Positions 1 through 12,872 of a stretch of DNA of 64,000 nt are shown here, one piece after another. Positions within the stretch are counted from its first letter, which is position 1, and every line of letters begins with the position of its first letter. The position numbers were made by a program, and so were the translations under genes. The notes beneath the pieces were generated by a model, which was given only the letters and a program-made list of their open reading frames with translations, made no database searches and was not told the origin of the DNA. The DNA is from Sweltsa coloradensis (Eukaryota > Arthropoda > Insecta > Plecoptera > Chloroperlidae), in assembly GCA_024449915.1 (NCBI GenBank), contig JAMZAV010000007.1:868001-932000 (forward strand), in the 5' to 3' direction.

Positions 1-362
1 GATTGCGCTTAAATTTTCCACGAATATATAAATTCAAAAAATAAAGGTCCTGTGAAAAAATCATTACATCGAACAAAGCGTGTAGGTATTATAAATCGAA
101 GAAATTTTTAAAAAATCGAAAAAAATCGTAAAATTGCGATTTTTATGAGAAATTGTTTTTCGATTGCGCTCAAAAACGTGGTTCAGAGATTTCGAAGGTC
201 TCAATAAAATTTCATCGCAATCGGAGTATCGGTTTTTCCGGAATCGTGCTAACAAACAGACAAAAATACAAAAAGAAAAAAAAAAGAAAAAAAAAACATT
301 CCGGATTTTTTTCTCCAGTGTAGTGAAATGGAATCTTCGCTTCGCTCGCTACGCTCATCCAA
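1..362 (-). mobile_element. Helentron/HINE-like non-autonomous element, 5' part
   Basis: This copy runs leftward and is cut by the window edge. Its 5' end is the 13-mer TACGCTCATCCAA (350-362, read on +), the same 5' terminal sequence as the complete copy at 54479-55109. It shares with that copy a GAAA-rich tract (270-297), the word TTCGCTTCGCTCGCTACGC and long near-identical AT-rich stretches. No coding capacity is seen. The assignment rests on the complete copies, which have matching subterminal inverted repeats, a 3' stem-loop and a CTAG end followed by T. Confidence 0.6.
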
Positions 363-899
363 AAATCGCAATTTTACGATTTGTTTCGATTGGTAAAAAA
401 TGTCTTCGACTTATAATACCTACACGCTTGTCCGATTGTAATGATTTTTTCACAGGACCTTTATTTTATGAATTTATATATTCGTGGAAAATTTAAGCAC
501 AATCGAAAAATTATTTCTCATGAAAATCGCAATTTTACGTGGTTTTTCTTTTTTAAAACAATTCTTTGACTTATAACACCTACATGCTTTATCCGATTGT
601 AATGATTTTTTAACAGAACCTTAATTTTATGAATCGATATATTCGTGTGAAATTTGAGCACAATCAAATAATTATTTCTTATGAAAATCGAAATTTTACG
701 ATTTTTTTTTTAATAACGATTAATTAAAAAAATTAAAAATTAAAGTTTATTTTTTATTTATTTTTAAATAATTAAAAAAAAAATCTTCAACTTAGTAATG
801 ATTTTTTCACAGAACAGAAAATCCGCATAACACAAATGGCAGCTCAATGCACCAATTACGCTCATCCAACAACGCGGCGGGACTTAAGCGTTTTCCTAG
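363..899 (+). mobile_element. Helentron/HINE-like element, 3' part, inverted to the previous copy
   Basis: The sequence from about 363 is the reverse complement of bases 1-170, so the two copies form an inverted pair whose 5' sides meet at about 362. This copy lacks the first ~200 bp of the element. Its 3' end is complete: subterminal TACGCTCATCCAA (857-869), a short stem AACGC/GCGTT, then TTCCTAG ending at 899 and followed by T. Confidence 0.6.
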
Positions 900-1289
900 T
901 GATATATGAAGTTTACCAATTTTGTAATGGTTTTACAGCTTTTAAACCAAATGTTGATATTTGACATGCATTGTCAATGTTATCTTTATATTTCTTATTA
1001 TTTATATTTTTGATATTTTGTTACTGTTCATAACCATCTCCTTCTTTATCTCTGTGTATCATTCGCCATGGCATAATCACCTTGTCATTTATTTAGATGT
1101 AGTTAGGGTCTTTGTAAAATGGTACTAACGTGCTGTATAAGACTTTTAATAAGAAAGAAAGAAAGAAAGAAAGAAATATACGTGTAGTGTGGTCCCCGTA
1201 ACGTGTACGTCAGCAGCGGTTATCTAGTCTAGTACGGCGAGAAGATAGTATGCACGCTTTGGAAATAACTTATACTTACAGTGTTGTCT

Positions 1290-1345
1290 ATGTTGGTTCA
1301 TGCGTATAGGACGCGGAATCATGGGTTGTGGGTTCGAACCCGGCA
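1290..1345 (+). repeat. tRNA-like (SINE-head-like) fragment
   Basis: A perfect pol III B-box-like word GGTTCGAACCC sits at 1331-1341, preceded by a degenerate A-box region. No complete cloverleaf can be drawn, so a decayed tRNA-derived SINE is more likely than a tRNA gene. Confidence 0.3.
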
Positions 1346-2481
1346 TCAAGATATTGCATATTGTATCCGTCAATTCAATTAAATAAAATATAAAACCACA
1401 CTTCAATTCTGGACAAAGCTGTTGGATATTTTATTTGTCTGTATTGAAATTAGTGATCTCATTGTTTTGCACCTAAGGTAATAGTTTCGCGAATAATATT
1501 AAACTCTGTTTTATGTTTATTTTAAGTTTTCGTGTACATTTTACGTTTTTTAAATTAGCTGATGATTATGCAACGCTTCGATGTTTGTTGCCTGGCTAGA
1601 CTCAAAGACAGATGATCTGTTAAAAGTCTCTAGACTAGAACAAAAACTTTTTGAGAGATCTTGTGTTTTCTTTCTTGTTGCTTTCCACCTGTAGCTTCTG
1701 CCTTGGTTGGAGTTGGGTTTGGTCGTCATTAGTGCAGCTCGGCTAGTTGCTAAATGTATTCACCAGTGTGCAGCATGGACCCGTAACGAAGCCAACAACC
1801 TCCCTATACCGGCAGTAGTATAGTGAAACTGAAACAATGCTGTGTTCCTGGTTTCGCGTTTTCGCGTTAAAACAATATAGATTACAATATATTGATTGAG
1901 GGAAATGTTCTAACCATGTAGATTCATCATTCATTGAAAATCACCCCAATGTATTCATTTCCTTTCACTATAGTCGCACGTAAAAATCAAAATGTTTTAA
2001 ATTATTACGTGCATCATAACAATGTACAATAGAATTGCACGGGATCATTGAGATACAAATCAGGTTGTATGTGTGTGTAAAGCAACACACAAACACGTGC
2101 CTGAAACATGCATCTAAAATAAGTTATATATCTATCTCGTTCCGTGCCTTTTGTATGCAGTAATGTTAAAATCAAAATTATAAGTTATCAATTTGTTGAT
2201 TTGATTGTCTACTGACGGAAGAAAAGAAGTCACTTGGCGGAGTTTTTGCATTGCCTATGTTTTTCTTTTTAGTATTTATAGTGCCACAAGGGAACTGAAA
2301 GTTATGTTACTAAAATTGATAACAATGGTAAAAAAGGTACATTTTTATAATGGTAAATTTTAAAATTAAATGAAATTCCTCTGTGACCTTGGAGCAATAA
2401 ATCGAAATTCCATTTTACTGATTTTCCTCTACAACGCCGTATAAAGGCGTAGGAATAAATTATAATTTGAACTACTGCAAA

Positions 2482-2524
2482 AGAATGCGTAGACTTGTTA
2501 GAAGAATGCGTAGACTTGTTAGTA
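2482..2524. repeat. two-copy tandem duplication
   Basis: AAGAATGCGTAGACTTGTTAG is followed at once by a near-identical second copy. It is a short local duplication with no other structure. Confidence 0.7.
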
Positions 2525-5500
2525 GAATGATTCAAATTACTTTTCTTGTGTATTTCATGAAATTCATTTTATGCACGTAAACAAGGTTCGGTTTGTAACA
2601 ATATGTAATTGAGTCGAATATTAGAATAGCTTGCTTGCTTGTAGAGTGGTGTTGAGGAAGCAAGGAATGTTGAAAGGAATAAACGGAGTAAATACATCTG
2701 TCACGCTGTCGTGTAAGTATTTCTATTCTGAATAATAAACTCCATAAACTAGTCCAACCGGAACATAAAACGTGGTACCAAGTTATAAAGTTTGTCAAAA
2801 CTTACTTTGTAGATTTCACTCAACACAATTTTTCATTTGACCTAGTGCAATGTATTGAGTTAAATAACATATTATTGGATTGCTCGTATAGTTTACCAAT
2901 AATGTATTTCTTCTTGTCCAGGTAGCCTGATGCTGACACTGGCGGTTGACGAGAGGCTACTGACCTCTCAGGACTGACATTTGCTCGGGTAAGTCAGTGC
3001 ATGGTCAATAATATGACCTTCCTCATTTAACATTCATGGTGAACCCCTTCCTCCCTCCCTCCTCCTTTCAACAGTCGTCACTATATGGCATCCGCAATTT
3101 TACATTCGTCTCAAGTCGCCTTCAACAGTACAGCAAAGCAAGTAAATACTACGAAGTTGTGATTAATTTCAAGTTCAAATCAAACTTTTGAGAAAGAATT
3201 GGTAATTCCTGCTAAAAAATGTAAAGGAAAGTCGAACTGAGTTTGCTAAGATCGGATCGGATATTTCTTCAAATCTTTAGTATTCTTTACGTCCATCTAC
3301 CGTTTAGTGTGCAGTAAACGACGATCTCCTGGTAGTATATGCATGGTGTGTAGACTTGAGTGCTTCTCATTATCTACTAACTATTTTTAGTCTTAGGCCA
3401 TTATGGTAGACAGACCGACAGTTTAAAACACTACTTAAGGTAATTGTCATATTATGAGTGAGTCCATCCATGCTTATTTCACGCGTATTCGAAAAAATGT
3501 TATTTACTACTTGGAATTTATGGGCATATAACGTAAAAATAGCTCTTCGTAATGTGAAGATTGATGGAAATGGAAAGTAATCAAAATTGTTGCATGTAAT
3601 TGTGGGCCTTGAAGCTAGGAACACTAGTCTTGTAGCCTCGTCTCGTCCCAGTACCGAGCTCGCCGTCTGGTTTTACACGTACCTCACGATATTGTATTTC
3701 GTTCCAATTCCCAACAAGAGCGAGCGCGATATCACGACTCCAACAAACTACAAAGACAGGCTACATCAAACCGAAGCGTTATACATTATTGACGATGCAA
3801 CGCTATTGACCTATTCGTATTGACTTTCTTTAGACACGCGAGTAATACGAACACCATGCACGCATAATAGACGAAACTGATTGATGACGCCGGTATTCTG
3901 ATTCTCCCTCCTCCTAGGCCTTGTGCCAAGCTGGATGGAACAAATAGACTCCCCCCGAAGCGGGTTTTAATCAACAGGGGTATCTGTTATCTATCAGTTT
4001 TCCTTTTTCATCACCTGAGCTAATGGAAACATGACGCAGCGAAATGCGAAATATGTTTTGTAGAAACTGCTTTAAACAAACACAAGAAAATAAAATGCAA
4101 CAGGTTTTTAATTCTTGGTACGTGAGTCGTGATGTTTGTTAGTTAATTGCGAGTTTGAATGTTGACCTGGAATGATTTCAATTATACATTCTTTATATGT
4201 TTTTTCTTTTGATAACGCACAGTGATTATATTGCACTAAAACTTAGTTTTTCTAGTTCGAACGCTGAAAATATGCAAGTCATGTGGTTATTTTCTGATCT
4301 ATAACACTTCGGTAAATCAAGGAGTTTTTATATTTTAACAATTACATAATATTTTATGATTTTAACCGTAAAATTGGAAGTTGAGGAGAGGAGGTATAGT
4401 GCTTAAATATTGTTTACGGGAAATGTACATTTCAAAACATTCTTCTTATTTTACAAAATGTATACCTGATTATTTGCTGAGTTAATTGTAGGCTAAAGAA
4501 AACTCCGTTTTGTATTTCTTGAGTATATTTGTATATATATATCTTCATGCACCGTGGCAGATAGAGGCACATGCCTTGTCCTGTGACGGGTTTACTATTT
4601 GCACTTCCCCGACTCCCGCGATTCAACATTTCCCTTGGCCATTACGATAATTGTTTGTACATTTCTATTCCAAATGTTCTGCAAACAACGAGCTACAAGC
4701 CTTGCTTTAACGATACAATACAAATATTTGTATTAGTATGCTTTGCTTTGTTGATCCTAACTGAGAATCTATATGGATATTTTAAAAACAAAATAATATA
4801 CATTTTCGATAAAATATATTCAGCGACTCAGACATTGTGCAAATGACCTAAAGCCTGGTCGTTACGGGTAATACCATACTCAAAGGTAATACCACGGTAC
4901 TGTTCAAAATGTGCTCACAATTCGATTTAATCAATGTATGTTCACCTGGTATTCCACGATCTTTCTTTGATTTAGCCACGCCTACACCAGGCATTCATTT
5001 CATCACCATAACACGCACGACGACAAACTAGACTCGCTAATTAGCTAAATACCCCAAAGCACGAAATGTGGGTTGTTAATTAATGAATTAACTACCGTTT
5101 TGCAGTTTACTATTTTAATTATTTGTCTTAATTACGTATAATGCACTTGCGTTGTTGCTGGCTGGCTACTCCCTTGCGTGATAAGCATTGCTACTGCTGT
5201 GGGATAAATAAGGAAAATATACCCTCCCCTCTGTTTTTTTTTTTTTTACATTCAAGGCCATTTTAGTAGAAATGTCGGATCAGTGTACGTTTGGCGCAGC
5301 ATTGTAGATTATCTTATCTATTTTTTAAATTAAAATTCATGGACTTGTAGCCTACATGTTACACATATGGAAACAAACAAAACATACAAAATAAAATAAT
5401 AACGTTTAGATATAAGCACTAGAATTTTTTTAAATATAACGTCCGATTGATTGAATTCAAAAAAATTACATTTCATATTTGATTGAAGTATCACTTAATG

Positions 5501-6256
5501 TAAGGCTGGTAGTCAAGTATGTAGGCTATACGAAAAAGTGTAACCTTAGTTAATTTAGCGCCATAAAGAACTAGTCTGTCTTACCCCCCACCTCGTATGC
5601 TACGCCATTGGGGTCACTCGTTGGCCCATCGTTCTTCAAGCTGAGAGACAATCTTTTTTTTTATAACACTGGTTTATTCATTAGATACTCTGTAAACTAT
5701 TACACTTTTTTTAAAACTTTGAATAACGTAATTGGTGCCTTACAAAAAGAGCCGCGGAAACACTTCGCCTCTCATTAAACAGCAGGTGTAATTAAGGTAA
5801 CAATTGACGAGGACAGCCTCCTGCTTGTCACTTATAGTTATTGTCGTTTGTCAGTGCGACAGTTAACAGGTATGAGTCACACTGACGGTATTGAGTATTA
5901 GTGTGTTATTACGATTTTTACTTTAACACCCGTTTTTCACTTTTGACCAACTTAAATTTCACTATTACAATCATGCATCAACGCGACTGGAGCGAATACC
6001 TGATACAACAAAGTCAACAGTTACTGTTCTTCACAACAGCTCTTCTTTTCTAGTCACATCCTTCTTTATACTTAGTACTTTCTGCCTAACTAGCATCATA
6101 CAAACCATATGCCAATTATTTGCATCTTATTCGCTAACAAAAAATATAAGGCCTACCATGAGACATGGGTCACAGGGCACAGCGAATGATCTGCTGTGAA
6201 GTGGAGGTGCGGGGCGGCTAGGCCGTTCTCGTTTCGGACTCCGGAGGCGCGTGCGT

Positions 6257-6570
6257 CCACAGTGGTGTTCGCAGATCTCCAGCGAGGTTATTTGATTGCG
6301 ATGTTGTAGCTCACGTGGGATCGAACCCCGGGCGTGGATATCGTAGGATGTTCGAACCTTGGGGCCTCGGAGAAACGTGCTCGTTGCTTTCACCTATGAC
6401 CTCTGCCACAGTTGTGTTCGCAGATCTCCAGCGAGGTTATTTGATTGCGATGTTGTAGCTCACGTGGGATCGAACCCCGGGCGTGGATATCGTAGGATGT
6501 TCGAACCCATGGAGCCCCCGGCCGGCGTGGCACGGAGAAACGTGCTCGTTGCTTTCACCTATGACCTCTG
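6257..6570 (+). repeat. tandem duplication of ~150-165 bp
   Basis: Bases 6257-6405 are repeated as 6406-6570, almost identical for more than 100 bp. The second copy carries an extra GC-rich insert of about 16 bp near 6510-6530 (GGAGCCCCCGGCCGGCG). Each copy contains GGGATCGAACCCCGGGCG, a B-box-like word inside a GC palindrome. A reading frame of about 130 codons crosses the duplication but looks like a by-product of GC-rich repeat sequence. Confidence 0.8.
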
Positions 6571-9346
6571 CAATGTAGCTCATTGTCCGCTCAGCTCACG
6601 CACGCACGCACGGCTATCTCTCAAGAATCACGAGAAGCCTTCAGCTGGAACAAAGAAACTGGAGCGTCGGAGGATTATGTCGCTCGTTCGCATCGTCTTT
6701 ATGCAACGAGGGCTAAGCTACGTGATGAAATGCGAATTAATAAATCACGATTAAGTTATGAATGGGCTAAAACAGCAAGAGAGAAGGGTTTGTGAAAGGT
6801 TCAAGATATACTTTGTAGAATAGAGGGGGGGGGGAGTAATTGCAGGGGCTCAGAGCTAGGTCTGCAATTAGTAAGTGGACCTTTGTCCAATGTTTTATCA
6901 GCTTTTAAACTCATGACATCAAAATGCGAATAATATGCACAATGTGGTTTAGTAATTTAGTTGTAATTTGTTTCAAGTGGCTAAAAACGAGCATTTGCAT
7001 AAAGAAACAAGCTAGGTTAATTCAGATTTCAGATTGTATAAGCGTGTGGGCTATACAATAGTCGGTTAGTCACCCGTGGGTTTCATGGTGCTGCATACAA
7101 ATGCTAGATTAGGTGCGAACACTATGGATGGTGTCATTTAGGCCTACTACCGTGTAAAATTACTCGTGGTATGGAATACAGTAGAAATGCAGATACTTTG
7201 TTCAATCGATCGTACATGCTAGTTTAAACTAGGTTGTTTCGTTTGAACTTGCAGTGAATGGTCCTTTGAATATACAATTGCGAATCCTAAGCAAAATTGT
7301 ATTCTGATTTTTTCATATTTTATATTATATTGCGAATTCACGATTCACTGCACACCAAACAAAAAAAGTGACAAAAAACGTATGGGGTTGAAGTGAGCAC
7401 CCACCCCTATACCAATCAACGTGAATAACGAACTAAATACACAGCAAATGATGCTGGGTGAGTGAGTGTTTTGAAAGTTTCAAAGTTCAAAGGGCAAACA
7501 TCAATTATTCTACTCTTCCAACGATAGTCACATTTTCTTCCCTTTGAATCCATGTCGTTAAGAAAAGAACAACTAGGTACTTGAAAGCATGGACCAAGTA
7601 TTGTTTTGCGTAGGCGTACGTAATTCACGCCCGTAGTAACTTGGCATGGATTCCTCTCTGTACCGGTCGGTCATACTTCTTTTTTAACCGCTCTCACTCT
7701 CACGTTGTAGGAAGAAGAGGCTGAAAATATATCACATTTAGTGCTACACGTACACAACTCTATAAATGTACTGTATTTTTTTACGTCTAAATTTAATATA
7801 ATTTCTAAATATAGTCCATTGGAAAGAAAGTGCAGTAACCCATTTTGTTCTTAGTCTCTTAAACGCCGTTACGTATTACACTTTACCCTTAGACGTTAGT
7901 GCATTATAGTTTTCTATAGTAAACCAATTAGGTTGGGAAGAAATTCCCAAGAGCAATGTGCAAATGACAAAATTTCAGCGTTTACATAATTGCCGATGAA
8001 TAGCAAGGACAAATCTCATGTGCGGATTGAATTTAGCGGGATTCGAACCCGCAACTCACCAAATTCGGACCTTCTTTCGATCTCGCTTAGCTGTAGGTTG
8101 CTACTCACCGATCAGCTCTCTCTCTAACATTCCACACAACGATTCTGGATGTTACCGCTTCAATTTCGAGTGTATTGATAAAATCTCTCTTTTCTTCCAA
8201 TAGTCAATCGGTCTTCAATCTACAAAATGGCCGTAGAATATATTTTATTTCCTACCTATAATTGTATAATATAATCACTTTTCACACCATGATAAATTGT
8301 GAGTATGTAACAGATAATCGATTGGTATCTGTCCAGTAAATAAGTAGTCACTGAAAGAAGGGAAAGTGATATGGATCCATGGAGACTGGAGCGAGATTCC
8401 TCAATATATAATTTATCTATCTTATGCACACATGCACAAAATACATTATATATACCTACCGTCATGAAATACTTATTTTATCCATCATCCTTCATATTTT
8501 TGCTTTCGTAAATTATGTCTGTCAGTCATGCAATCTGTGTGTTGACGGCGGAAGAGCCGGAGGATCTGAAACGAAATGGAAACTGGTGTGTCCATGCATG
8601 TAGCCTCGCCTCAAGCTAAGACTCAAACCAAGGTTGGCCAACGGAACAACGGACATCGCTTGGCTAGTTGTTGAATTATTTATCAGTTTACCTTACCTAC
8701 TCTACGGACGCAGTATCCGATGCTCTCCGCGCATTGTGCGTATTACCATATAGATGTGCTTTCTTACGCAACCCCTGCATGGTTACCACACGAGAAGCAC
8801 CACCGCTCGGGTGACCACCGTCCTGCGAAGAAAGGTGGAAGAGGGAGAGAAACGTGAACAGGGGCAGGTGGTGTTTCCGGGGCCAAGCACACCATAAAAC
8901 CACACCAAGTCGTTGTTTTTCTTTGGGCGAGAGAGTGAGAGAGGCAATTGAGTCAAAGTTGAGAAGATTGATGGCCAAATTATTTTCTCCTACTATCTTA
9001 AACATTGAAGATGTTCTGTACACTTCGTGACAAACAAGAAACAAAAGTGCCGAATAATATTTAATACAATCCACAAAATTATAATAATTATATCTCGGTC
9101 GCATCGCATGTTATACATGTCTATTAATTTCTGGATTATATTAAATATTATCGATTCCACCTACTGAGGTGTGTTTCAAGGAACAGTGCCAAATGACTTG
9201 TGTGTTTTGGCTGCCAATAAGATTCCCTATTTTGTTATGTGATTGATTGCACGAACCAAAATAATTATTTTCAGGTTTTAGTTCATTGTATTTCCCTATT
9301 CTTAGTTTTTCTGCCATTTCACCTTGGTCTACTATAGCAGTCAATA
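6571..9346. other. gene-free stretch
   Basis: No exon is recognised. It contains a G-run at 6822-6833, a tRNA-like piece at 8030-8110 and AT-rich sequence. A 135-codon frame on the - strand (8697-9104) was examined and not accepted. Confidence 0.4.
8030..8110 (-). repeat. tRNA-like SINE head
   Basis: On the - strand the sequence carries a perfect T-arm-like hairpin, GCGGG-TTCGAAT-CCCGC (8036-8052), with a possible A-box further upstream near 8100. The rest of the cloverleaf is not convincing, so a tRNA-derived SINE remnant is the best reading. Confidence 0.35.
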
Positions 9347-9929
9347 GGGAAGTCTCCTCAGTCGTAGATATTAGTGCTGGTGTACAGAATCGACGTAGTT
9401 TATAACACTAAAGTAAAAATTGTCTATACCACATACAGACAGAGGTACAAAGTTTTACGTTTACTCTCTCCCGCGCTTTTATTGTGAAAAGACGTGTGAC
9501 GTCATAACTCAGTAGACAGCGTTGTTTATGAATGAAATTGACCACGGTCTTCTAGCTAGATCACGGAGCTATAAATCACTGTTGACATTTTTCTTTTTTC
9601 ATGTTATCATAAAACCATATAAATCGTTATAAATGTATACACAAATATGCAAATATTATATTTTAATGTACACATTATTGTTTATTAGCATTTTTAAATC
9701 ATTTTCGAAACAAATTTAATTCTTGAGAGGCTTCTATATAATCATCATTTTTTTTCAATGACCACACGGTGATTGGTTGTACGGTTATGACGTATTGCCC
9801 TGTTTTTCCCGCCATTATTACGTGTAAAACTTTAAAAATATTTCATAAATAACAAAAATTTGATATTTATGTAATCAGAAACTGGCCCTGAATACAGTAG
9901 AATAATAAAAAAAAGTTGTGAGACTTCCC
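9347..9929. mobile_element. MITE with TA target duplication
   Basis: The terminal inverted repeats are GGGAAGTCTC at 9347-9356 and GAGACTTCCC at 9920-9929. Each is flanked directly by TA (9345-9346 and 9930-9931), as expected for a Tc1/mariner-type insertion. The 583 bp interior has no coding capacity, is AT-rich and includes GTGACGTCAT and ATGACGTATT words. The superfamily call rests only on the TA duplication. Confidence 0.6.
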
Positions 9930-10930
9930 TATTCTCTATCTCCAGACTGAGATTTTTCGCTGGCCCGCTGATGTTGGTCGAAATTTCACACGCCATTATT
10001 GGCGGGGGAGTAAGATGTCAAAACAAACTTTGTCGTGCAAAATGGTTGTGGCGTTACAATGTGTGGATGTAGATGTAGTAACAGTTTTTCTCAGTACTAT
10101 ATATTATCATGTAGCCCCTGTTTAGTTACATTTCGTATGTATAGCCAGAATTAGAAACACTTCCGTTTTTTAGGGCGCGACTCTCGGGAGCGGCCTTATA
10201 GGTTTGCAAAAGTTTATACATTATGTATGTGTGTACATTTGGAGCGCGTCAAGACCTATGCATTTATTTGAGGTAGAAGATATTAACCAATATCAACGAA
10301 ACTTTACAATTATGATTCCAAAAGCACACAGCATCACTCCTTGAAATTTCATACTGTTTTGAGGGGCGTAAGTGTTCCTAAATGCAAGTTTAGTCAGCCG
10401 TAAAATTTTACATTTTACACATTGCGATAGTTTATCATCAAAAGTCCGTTATCAATTTTGCGTTATCACAACGAAACTCAAACTCGCATCGCCTCGATAG
10501 TTTGGTAATAGAATACTACCAAATAAATTTTCCTGGCGTTATTAGTTGCGAAGCCACGTGTTACAGAAAATATTCAGATTACGAAATCAAAATATTTGTG
10601 TATACGTTTTGCCAAACTTTACGATGATATTGCCAAATTATTCCAAAATGCAGGGCGAATGCGATTAGTCATGTCCAAACAGTTGTGTATAGTGCCAAAA
10701 AACAGTTAGTTTCATTCAATAGTTCATCAAGAGTGTCCAATCAAATTATGTTTTGTAGCACGTTTTTATCTTGTAGAGATTTTTTTATTTATTTATATGA
10801 AGAAGATTGAAACATACGTTAACGTCCTTTTGCATGGTGGTTTTTACTATTGTAAAGTATTGGTATGTAAATTATCGTAAATGTATCATAATCTGTTCGC
10901 CCCAATAGTTAATAAGTCATTGTTTGCTAG

Positions 10931-11013
10931 CAATTTTGCGTTAGCACAATGTTACTTAAAAAACATTTCTACCTTCATCCTTTGACTATAAATTGGCATT
11001 ACACTAATTCACC
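10931..11013. repeat. dispersed ~80 bp repeat, copy 1
   Basis: It begins CAATTTTGCGTTAGCACAAT and aligns along its length with 12792-12872. A third partial match to the first ~20 bases lies at 10453-10472. The copies are diverged, so this is an old interspersed repeat of unknown class. Confidence 0.55.
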
Positions 11014-11283
11014 TGATGTTTGTATTTGGGACAATACGAATTTTAATAAAAATATTTGGAGCGTGATTTTTGTGGTGTGGGTGGCGAGTGTGGCGATTCC
11101 ATCGTATATCGGTTATCGGTGGTACAGCAAGGCAATCTTGGCCTCGAGCGAGCGCTGGGTGCCATCTGTTCAGTGTCATCTCGCAGCAGTGGAAGGGGGG
11201 AAGGGACGTGTCTGGAATAGAACTGACTGACCATATCTGGAGAGAATTGAGATGCGTTTAGTTAAAATAGCTAAATAATGTTT

Positions 11284-11348
11284 TGGATTGGATTGGATTG
11301 GATATTGCTTTACGTCTCATAATTATGCAACTTGGCTAATCGAGACGA
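11284..11348 (-). mobile_element. SINE 3' tail fragment
   Basis: Read on the - strand it gives CGTCTCGATTAGCC, then a TGCATAATTATGAGACG block, and ends in (AATCC)n. The same arrangement is seen in the more complete SINE at 27061-27240 and the fragment at 27883-27940. Confidence 0.5.
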
Positions 11349-11491
11349 AGGGAGGGACGTAAGGGATGACGCGGGGGGACAAGGGGTGGACAGGCCTGTG
11401 CTGGTCAGAACCAGCCACAAGCATATGGGGAGGGCAGGGGTTCCCCCACGTCGTGGTCGTCTCCGTCTGTGTCATCATCCGTCCATGTTGT

Positions 11492-11550
11492 CTTTGTCGT
11501 CGCCGTCGGGGAGGTAGTCAAAGGGAAGGGGTTCCCCGACGACGACAAAG
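11492..11550. repeat. GC-rich inverted repeat (hairpin)
   Basis: CTTTGTCGTCGCCGTCGGGG (11492-11511) pairs with CCCCGACGACGACAAAG (11534-11550) around a short loop. It is followed by a 21 bp direct repeat, TTGAGTATAAATGTATAGTGT, at 11557-11577 and 11585-11605. Confidence 0.6.
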
Positions 11551-12121
11551 AATGATTTGAGTATAAATGTATAGTGTGAATGTTTTGAGTATAAATGTAT
11601 AGTGTTGTTATGTCTTGTCTCATATGAAATCAGTATAAGTTAAATTGAAATGTTTGAATTACACTATAAGTAAAAGATGTAGGACTGATGATCATGTTAA
11701 GATACGTGAAGTCATATTCATATCGCGTCATCAGATGTTCAGATGACAAAAAGCATTCATTTTTTATCTTCATTGGTGATGTTTTAATGGTATTGGGACT
11801 GCTTCACCTAACGCGTCAGAAGCAATATCCTCATTCGCGAGGTTGCCACTTCGATACCAGCTGCTATCCATACGAAAGGTTGTACCCGTAGTTTTCTTGG
11901 GTCGTGGTCAAGAAAAATGATGGGTATGAGAGTCATCAAATGGCCTGTGGCTATTCCCTCCTGTTAATATAACGTTGACCAGGTTTCCACTTCAAAACGA
12001 ATTTAATTTCAACTTTCATTTTCAAGTCAAATCTACAAAAATAGTAATTTAGGCCACTGAAAATAATATTGCTAATTTGGAAATACATTTATTCTAGCCC
12101 AAAATTTATACAGAATCATAA

Positions 12122-12456
12122 TCAAGCGAGCAAAGCGAGCGTTTCCATTTGACTCTGCCGGAAAAAATGGTCACTGGTTTTGTTTTGTTTTGTTTTGTTT
12201 GTTTGTATGTCTCACCGTAACGTTCGAACGGAGGCTCGGATCGAGTTGAAATTTGGACATCCGCAAGCTTCGTTCTCGATTGAATGCCATTAGTTTTGAG
12301 GCAAAATCGTTTAAAAAGTTAAAAAGTTATATTTAATATTGGAAACTTGGCCCCGTGGACAGCGAACGGCGCAAATTTTATAATAAAAAATGTGCAATGT
12401 GGGTATAGCTATAGCACGTGCTCGCTTATCAACGCGTCCAACTGAGCGTTGATAAA
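12122..12456 (+). mobile_element. Helentron/HINE-like element (variant)
   Basis: The 5' end reads AAGCGAGCAAAGCGAGCG, like the 5' end at 44606. A TTTTG microsatellite follows at 12178-12200. Near the 3' end TGCTCGCTT (12419-12427) is the inverted match of AAGCGAGCA at the 5' end. It is followed by a perfect 8 bp stem, ATCAACGC/GCGTTGAT (12428-12453). The usual CTAG terminus is missing, so the 3' end is mutated or the boundary is slightly off. Confidence 0.5.
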
Positions 12457-12791
12457 TATTGATAGCTTATAACACGTTCATGCAAAACATTATCATACCT
12501 TACTTTTATGTAATTCAAAATATGGATGTAACAATAAAATAAAAAATATACGCGACGGCACTCCTAGTATACGTTTTACTGAGAATTTAAATCTTATTAC
12601 ACTGGTTAAATAAAGATCAACACCTTTGATTTATGTATTGATGTTTATTCATGTATGAGATTAAAATATTCACCTAAAATATACAAACATACGTGATTTT
12701 TAAAATATATTTCGACGTAAGAAGACGCTGTGAGTAGGCTACGTGCCATAGATTTGACCGTATGGCAGTGATTACCTTCATGGTATGTTAC

Positions 12792-12872
12792 CAATTTTGC
12801 GTGATCACAATTTTACTTACAAAAATTCATACCTTGATCATTTGATTAAAAAATTGCATAAAACTAATTACC
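12792..12872. repeat. dispersed ~80 bp repeat, copy 2
   Basis: It begins CAATTTTGCGTGATCACAAT and follows the same order of words as 10931-11013 (TTACTTA, ACCTT, ATTTGA/CTTTGA, AAATTG, CTAATT). Confidence 0.55.

Larger units (their letters stand above)
900..6256. other. gene-free stretch
   Basis: No coding exon is recognisable. It holds a GAAA microsatellite near 1152-1176, a tRNA-like B-box (see 1290-1345), a short tandem duplication (2482-2524) and AT-rich unique sequence. Short reading frames here have no domain or repeat-free conserved look. Confidence 0.5.
9932..12121. other. gene-free stretch with dispersed repeats
   Basis: No exon is recognised. It holds one copy of an ~80 bp dispersed repeat (10931-11013), a SINE tail (11284-11348), a GC hairpin (11492-11550) and a 21 bp direct repeat. 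Confidence 0.4.

Noticed and set aside
164..496. 110-codon frame on +
   Set aside because: It spans the inverted pair of repeat copies and a poly-A/GAAA tract, so it is not a gene.
6359..6754. 131-codon open frame on +
   Set aside because: It runs through the tandem duplication, and its repeated peptide simply mirrors the DNA repeat.
8697..9104. 135-codon open frame on -
   Set aside because: No recognisable domain; the residue pattern changes abruptly where GC content changes; no flanking splice or promoter evidence.
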